26,157 nucleotides of DNA from JAFGED01 sp964551295 (GTDB lineage Bacteria > Chloroflexota > Anaerolineae > B4-G1): contig CAZKDJ010000040.1 of assembly GCA_964551295.1 (NCBI GenBank), positions 1-26,157 on the forward strand. The letters are read 5' to 3'. Under the pieces are notes generated by a model that did not search any database, was not told the origin of the DNA, and saw nothing but the letters and a program-made list of their open reading frames with translations. Position numbers and translations under genes: made by a program. This document shows positions 22,216 to 26,157 of the stretch, piece by piece; position 1 is the stretch's first letter; every line of letters begins with the position of its first letter.

Positions 22216-25200
22216 CGACGTATTGTCAGAGATTGGAATCGAACCCCGGCACACGGTTCGATTGGACAGCCACCAGCGCAGCCGCCTGCTGAATTTTCTC
22301 CTGCGCTGGGAGCGCGTCCAAGAGGCGCACGCCTGCCTCGACCTGCTCGTGCCGGCGAACCCCACGCTCGTTTCCCTGCTCGACCTGCGCGCAAAAGCGC
22401 TCCTGGCGCAGGGCCGCGCCGATGCTGCGCTGGCCGCGATGGAGCAGCGGTTGCAACTCGGGACCTCGCTCACGGCGCAGACACTTCTGGCCCGCGTCCA
22501 CCTGGCGCGGGGCGACGCCGAGGCCGCCCGCCGGATCGCTCACGCGCTGGTCGAGGAGCGGGAGGACAGCGCGACAGCCTGGGCGCTGCTAGGCGAGGTC
22601 GAGCTGGCGCGCGGGGACAAGGGGGCCGCGCTGGCCGCCTACCGCCGCCTGAGCGACCTGAGCCCGCACAGCCGCGCCTACCTGCTGGGCATGGCCGATC
22701 TCTACCGCGCCTACGACGATTGGGTCACCGCCAGCGGCTACGTCGTGCGCCTGCTGCGCGTCGCCGACGAGGATAGCCCGCTACCCGTTCCCTATCTGCG
22801 CCGCCTGCGCGACTATTTCCGGGCCAGCGGCGAGGAGACTCGCGTCGCCGAGATCGAGGCGCAGCTGGCGCGGCGCTACGCCGCGGAGCTGAGCGAGTTG
22901 CGTGATAGCTTTGTCCCCGACCGACACCCGACTGCACCAGGCGTTCGCCCCGCCCCGCCACTGGGGCAGAAAAGGGAGAGAGAAACCGAACCGCTCCCCG
23001 CTTTCAACGAGATAGACGTCTCCGAGGAGGAGCGGGCGCGCATTCTGCAGGCCGCCGAGAGGCTGTTTGGCTTCGACGACCTGCTGCCCGGCCAACTGGA
23101 GACCATCGTCTGCGTCCTGCGCGGCGAGGACGTGCTGACCATCCTGCCCACCGGCGGCGGCAAGTCGCTGTGCTACCAACTCCCGGCGCTGATGGCCGAG
23201 CGCGGCACGACGTTCGTCATCTCGCCCCTCATCGCGCTGATGAAGGATCAGATCGACTCGCTGCCCGCCGGCCTGCGGGGCCGGGCCACCACCATCAACA
23301 GCAAACTGGCCGGGGATGAACTGCGCTACCGGTTGGAACAGACCGCCCAGGGCGCCTACCGCCTGGTCTATGCGGCCCCGGAGCGGCTGCGCCAGCCGAC
23401 GTTCCTGCACGCGCTGCGGCGCGCGGAGTTGAACCGGCTGGTGATCGACGAGGCGCACTGCGTCAGCGTGTGGGGCCACGACTTTCGGCCCGACTACCTG
23501 GCCATCGGGCAGGCGCGGGAGGCGTTGGGCAGTCCGCCGCTATTGGCGATGACGGCCACGGCTCCATCGCGCGTGCGGCGCGACATCCTCAACCAACTGG
23601 GCGGTATGCGCATCGTCGCCGGGGACGTGACCCGGCCCAACTTGCAGTTGGAGGTCTTTTACGCGCGCGACACCGACGACAAGCTGCACCGCCTGCTGGC
23701 CTTTTGCTTAACCGAAGGCGGCAGCGGCGTCGTCTACGCCGGCACGCGTGCCCGCTGCGAGGAGTTGGCCGCCCTGCTGCGCGCCCGCGGCGTCGTCGCC
23801 GAGCACTATCACGCCGGGATCGGAGATCGCGCCCGGGTGCAGGACGACTTTATGGCCGGGCACACGCGCGTGGTTGTGGCGACCGTCGCCTTTGGCCTGG
23901 GCATCGACAAACCCGACATCCGCTTCGTCGTCCACTTTGTCCCGCCGCCCTCGCTGGAGGCCTACTACCAGGAGGCTGGACGGGCCGGGCGGGATGGGTT
24001 GCCTGCCCGGTGCCTGCTGATGTACGCCTCCTCCGACCGAGGCACGCTGACCCGCCGGCTGCACCAGGACATGCTGCCGGTCGAGTTCCTGCGCGCCGTC
24101 TATGCCGCCGTCAAACGCGGCCTGAATGGGACCTCGGCCGGGCTGGTCGCCCTGGGTGACCTGGAGCGCGACCTGCAGGCAGATGGCACGCGCGTGCGGG
24201 TCGCCCTGAGCCTGCTGGAGAAGGTGGATCTGCTGCGGCGTGGCCCCGACCTGCCCCGCGCCGCCATCGTGTGCCTGACGGCTGTAGGGCAAGATGACAT
24301 CTTGCCCCACGACCTGACCGCCTTTTGCCAGGCCGCCCGGCTGCGCCCGGGCCAGCCGCTGACGCTGAACCTGATGGACGCGGCGCAGGAGGCCGGGCTG
24401 CCGATCGACGACGTAGAGCAGTTGGCGCTGGAGTGGGCCGATGCCGGCCTGCTGGACTATCGGCCGGCTGGGCGGGATATGGTATTGGAGCTGCTTCCGC
24501 CGCCGCAGGACGTCGCCGAGCGGATCGCCGCCCAGTTGGAGCGGTACGAGACGGTACAGGCCCAGCGCGTGGACGAGATCGCCGCCTATGTGCGGACGGT
24601 TCGCTGCCGCCACGGCCACCTCAACGCCTACCTGGGCGGCCGCACTATCGATCGCTGCACAGCCTGCGACAACTGCGTCGAGATCGCGCCGCCGCCGGAC
24701 GCCCGTTTGCCTGACGAGGGGGAGCAGTTGCAGGCGATCCTGGGTTGCGTGGCGGCCGCGCCGTGGAGCTGGGGGCGAGTGAGCCTGGCGCGCATCCTGC
24801 GCGGCGACGAGCGCGCGCCGGCCAAGGCCCGCAGCCATGCCGGCTTTGGCACGCTGTCCTTTCGCTCGGGGACGGCGGTAAAGCGCATGCTGGCCCGTCT
24901 GGAGAGCGGCGGCTTTTTACAGGCGCGACGGCTCGACCACGGCGGCGAGGTGCTCGATCTCACGCAGACGGGCGAAGCGGCACTGCAGAACTATGCCGCG
25001 CTGGAGGACTTGGTCAGCGTGGCGGAGGAGCCGCCGTCGCGCAAGCCCGAGAAGGGCGAGGAGGATCTAGAGGTGGACGGCGCGCTGTTGCAGGCGCTGC
25101 GCGCGTGGCGGTCGGAGCAGGCGCGCGCGCGGAACGTGCCCCCCTACGTCGTCTTTCACGACAGGCACCTGCGCGCCATCGCCGCGCAACGGCCCACCAC

Positions 25201-25303
25201 GCTGGAGGCGCTGGCCAAGGTGAAGGGGATCGGCCCCAAGAGGTTGGAGCAATACGGGGCCGCCCTGGTCGCGTTGATAAAAAATCACCAGAAGTGCAAA
25301 TGA
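22211..25303 (+). CDS. recQ: TPR-RecQ family ATP-dependent DNA helicase
   Basis: In this 1030-residue protein, residues about 1-240 are helical TPR-like repeats (LLDLRAKALLAQGRADAAL, LLARVHLARGDAEAARR, ALLGEVELARGDKGAALAAY), absent from classic RecQ. The helicase core has TGGGKS (K318), DEAH (413-416), the aromatic-rich VWGHDFRPDY, AMTATAP and QEAGRAGRDG near 585-595. About 200 residues, winged-helix-like, separate this from the zinc site C799, C816, C819, C822. A second winged helix (about 840-930) and an HRDC domain (about 950-1027, ending VKGIGPKRLEQYG) follow. It should unwind DNA 3'-5' in repair or defence. ATG 22211 has GGAGGG 8 nt upstream. The next gene overlaps its stop as ATGA. A palindrome lies in frame at 24283-24310. 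Confidence 0.93.
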   Translation: MDDVLSEIGIEPRHTVRLDSHQRSRLLNFLLRWERVQEAHACLDLLVPANPTLVSLLDLRAKALLAQGRADAALAAMEQRLQLGTSLTAQTLLARVHLARGDAEAARRIAHALVEEREDSATAWALLGEVELARGDKGAALAAYRRLSDLSPHSRAYLLGMADLYRAYDDWVTASGYVVRLLRVADEDSPLPVPYLRRLRDYFRASGEETRVAEIEAQLARRYAAELSELRDSFVPDRHPTAPGVRPAPPLGQKRERETEPLPAFNEIDVSEEERARILQAAERLFGFDDLLPGQLETIVCVLRGEDVLTILPTGGGKSLCYQLPALMAERGTTFVISPLIALMKDQIDSLPAGLRGRATTINSKLAGDELRYRLEQTAQGAYRLVYAAPERLRQPTFLHALRRAELNRLVIDEAHCVSVWGHDFRPDYLAIGQAREALGSPPLLAMTATAPSRVRRDILNQLGGMRIVAGDVTRPNLQLEVFYARDTDDKLHRLLAFCLTEGGSGVVYAGTRARCEELAALLRARGVVAEHYHAGIGDRARVQDDFMAGHTRVVVATVAFGLGIDKPDIRFVVHFVPPPSLEAYYQEAGRAGRDGLPARCLLMYASSDRGTLTRRLHQDMLPVEFLRAVYAAVKRGLNGTSAGLVALGDLERDLQADGTRVRVALSLLEKVDLLRRGPDLPRAAIVCLTAVGQDDILPHDLTAFCQAARLRPGQPLTLNLMDAAQEAGLPIDDVEQLALEWADAGLLDYRPAGRDMVLELLPPPQDVAERIAAQLERYETVQAQRVDEIAAYVRTVRCRHGHLNAYLGGRTIDRCTACDNCVEIAPPPDARLPDEGEQLQAILGCVAAAPWSWGRVSLARILRGDERAPAKARSHAGFGTLSFRSGTAVKRMLARLESGGFLQARRLDHGGEVLDLTQTGEAALQNYAALEDLVSVAEEPPSRKPEKGEEDLEVDGALLQALRAWRSEQARARNVPPYVVFHDRHLRAIAAQRPTTLEALAKVKGIGPKRLEQYGAALVALIKNHQKCK
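24283..24310. repeat. palindrome inside recQ resembling an intergenic repeat
   Basis: GGGCAAGATG (24287-24296) and CATCTTGCCC (24298-24307) are perfect 10-bp arms around one base. The block reads TGTAGGGCAA, nine bases, TTGCCC, the same frame as the intergenic palindrome at 26052-26080. It encodes residues 692-700 of RecQ (VGQDDILPH) in frame. Confidence 0.65.
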
Positions 25304-25941
25304 CTCACAAGCTCAAGATCGATTGGGATGAGTTGGCGCTCGCATTCCAAACCAGCTCGATGGATATGCTAGAGGTGCGCAGTTTTCTCGACCTGGAGAC
25401 GGGCGAGGTCGTCTCGATCTCTAGGGAGGCCTACGATTACCTGGAGGAAGAGCCGGGATACGAACTGCCGGAATGGATGCAGGAGGAGGTAAAAAAAACG
25501 GAGCAAATCGAGGAGGGCTATCCCAAGCGTTACGTCCGCATTCCGGGATCGGAAACCCACGAGGACTATCGCGACATGGAGCGCTTTACCACCACGGTGG
25601 AGAACGACCGCCTGCGGGAACGGCTGTGGCAGGCGATCCCGGGCCGGGGCGCGTTCCGCTACTTCAAGGACGTCCTGGCCGAGCACCCGGCCGAGCGGGA
25701 GCGGTGGTTTACCTTCAGCGATCGCTGCCTCTATGAGCGCATCTCCTGGTGGTTGGAGAGCGAGGACATCGAACCGACCAATCCCATAGAACTGCCGGAG
25801 GTAGCCGAATCCGAGGCAATTGATAAGGAGAGTCACGAGGCTTTGTTAGAGAACCTGACCTTTTTGGTCATCTACCTATCCTCGTGGGAGGAGACTCTCA
25901 CGCCGCACCGTCCACCGGGCCTGGAAGGGATACCTTTTTGA
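25300..25941 (+). CDS. UPF0158 family protein running into a DUF6429-like segment
   Basis: ATG 25300 overlaps the recQ stop as ATGA, so translation is coupled. The 213-residue product opens KIDWDELALAFQTSS, then SFLDLETGEVVSI, RYVRIPGSETHEDYRDMERF, GRGAFRYFKDVL and RWFTFSDRCLYERISWWLESEDIEP. These are the hallmarks of UPF0158, an uncharacterised acidic cytoplasmic family. UPF0158 proteins normally stop near IEP. Here the frame goes on through HEALLENLTFLVIYLSSWEE, which looks like the start of DUF6429, and then loses sense (TPHRPPGLEGIPF) before the stop at 25941. The natural end of the gene is therefore uncertain; either a fusion has been broken or two genes have been joined. Confidence 0.82.
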   Translation: MTHKLKIDWDELALAFQTSSMDMLEVRSFLDLETGEVVSISREAYDYLEEEPGYELPEWMQEEVKKTEQIEEGYPKRYVRIPGSETHEDYRDMERFTTTVENDRLRERLWQAIPGRGAFRYFKDVLAEHPAERERWFTFSDRCLYERISWWLESEDIEPTNPIELPEVAESEAIDKESHEALLENLTFLVIYLSSWEETLTPHRPPGLEGIPF

Positions 25942-26056
25942 GGTGCTGGATGCGCTGGAGGAGAAGGGCTACATCAGCCAGACGCGCCGCGCCAAGTCGC
26001 TGACGCTCACCAGTGAGGGTTTGCTCCGGGCGCAAGAAATCCTGGAACACCTGTAG
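25816..26056 (+). pseudogene. DUF6429-like gene split by a frameshift
   Basis: The N-terminal part (ENLTFLVIYLSSWEE) is in the UPF0158 frame. From about 25892-25901 the family-like sequence continues one base later, in another frame: RRTVHRAWKGYLFEVLDALE, then EKGYISQTRRAKSLTLTSEG and LLRAQEILEHL, ending TAG at 26056. RAWKGY, LDALEEKGYI and KSLTLTSEG are what I expect of DUF6429, a small winged-helix-like family of unknown role. No start codon for the second part alone is convincing. A sequencing error, a real decay mutation or a +1 frameshift during translation are all possible. The stop lies in a palindromic repeat. Confidence 0.7.
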
Positions 26057-26080
26057 GGCAAATTGGCAATTTGCCCTACA
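26052..26080. repeat. perfect palindrome at the 3' end of the DUF6429 region
   Basis: TGTAGGGCAAATT (26052-26064) and AATTTGCCCTACA (26068-26080) form a 13-bp perfect stem with a 3-nt loop. Its TAG is the stop codon of the DUF6429 frame. No T-run follows, so it is a repeat-type hairpin more than a classic terminator. The last 77 bases of the window hold only an AAGGAGG at 26140-26146 that may serve a gene beyond the edge. Confidence 0.85.
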
Positions 26081-26157
26081 CACTTTCGAGGCAAATCGGA
26101 TAGGGTCTACTCAGATTTGTGGGGTAGCATAGCCGTGCAAGGAGGCGGATACGGGGT

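Noticed and set aside
23708..24838. Long minus-strand open frame opposite recQ, 376 codons
   Set aside because: It is a codon-bias shadow of recQ: the plus frame contains all helicase and zinc motifs, and the minus product has no known motif.

Overview
The window is a high-GC bacterial chromosome segment with 21 protein-coding genes I can support, plus a split gene at the right edge. No rRNA, tRNA, CRISPR array, transposase or phage gene was seen. My best guess for the source is Chloroflexota, probably an Anaerolineae-like lineage. This is inferred from the gene style: LysM lipoproteins with Pro/Thr-rich linkers, an AMIN-like lipoprotein, a LysM-L,D-transpeptidase, Kelch proteins, a TPR-RecQ, and many short palindromic intergenic repeats. 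No marker gene is present to prove it.

Left part, 1-6758 (+): a 5'-truncated clan GH-A glycoside hydrolase; a small HExxH metalloprotease; an aminotransferase class V gene followed closely by a winged-helix/AAA+ ATPase; a glycerophosphodiester phosphodiesterase; and a membrane-anchored metallophosphoesterase whose third metal/catalytic motif is degenerate.

6789-9054 (+): a two-gene sugar or polyol catabolic unit, made of a Gfo/Idh/MocA dehydrogenase and a TIM-barrel sugar isomerase/epimerase, behind an extended -10 promoter with a leader of about 150 nt.

9111-12210 (+): a regulatory pair. The first gene joins an N-terminal LuxR-type HTH, one membrane helix and a C-terminal Kelch propeller. 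The second is a REC-GAF-HisKA-HATPase hybrid. A terminator that overlaps the next promoter closes the unit.

12193-15852 (+): a methyltransferase and a DinB-like protein, a DUF333 lipoprotein with an internal domain duplication, a forked terminator, then a secreted triple-LysM L,D-transpeptidase-like protein.

15894-20346 (-): an AMIN-like lipoprotein, a PlsC-type acyltransferase, a LysM/FxLYD-like lipoprotein, a TVP38-type membrane protein and an MFS transporter. The last two overlap by GTGA.

20386-26056 (+): the most interesting block. It has two adjacent DUF488 genes, a probable dual-OB protein, a 1030-residue TPR-RecQ helicase with complete motifs, and a UPF0158 gene overlapping recQ by ATGA and running into a frameshifted DUF6429 region. 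It reads as a nucleic-acid-handling operon of unknown purpose.

Two patterns cross the window. A promoter of the form TTGnCn-16/17-TGnTAnnnT recurs on both strands. Short palindromic repeats sit on the 3' ends of genes and in several cases supply the stop codon; one related palindrome lies in frame inside recQ.
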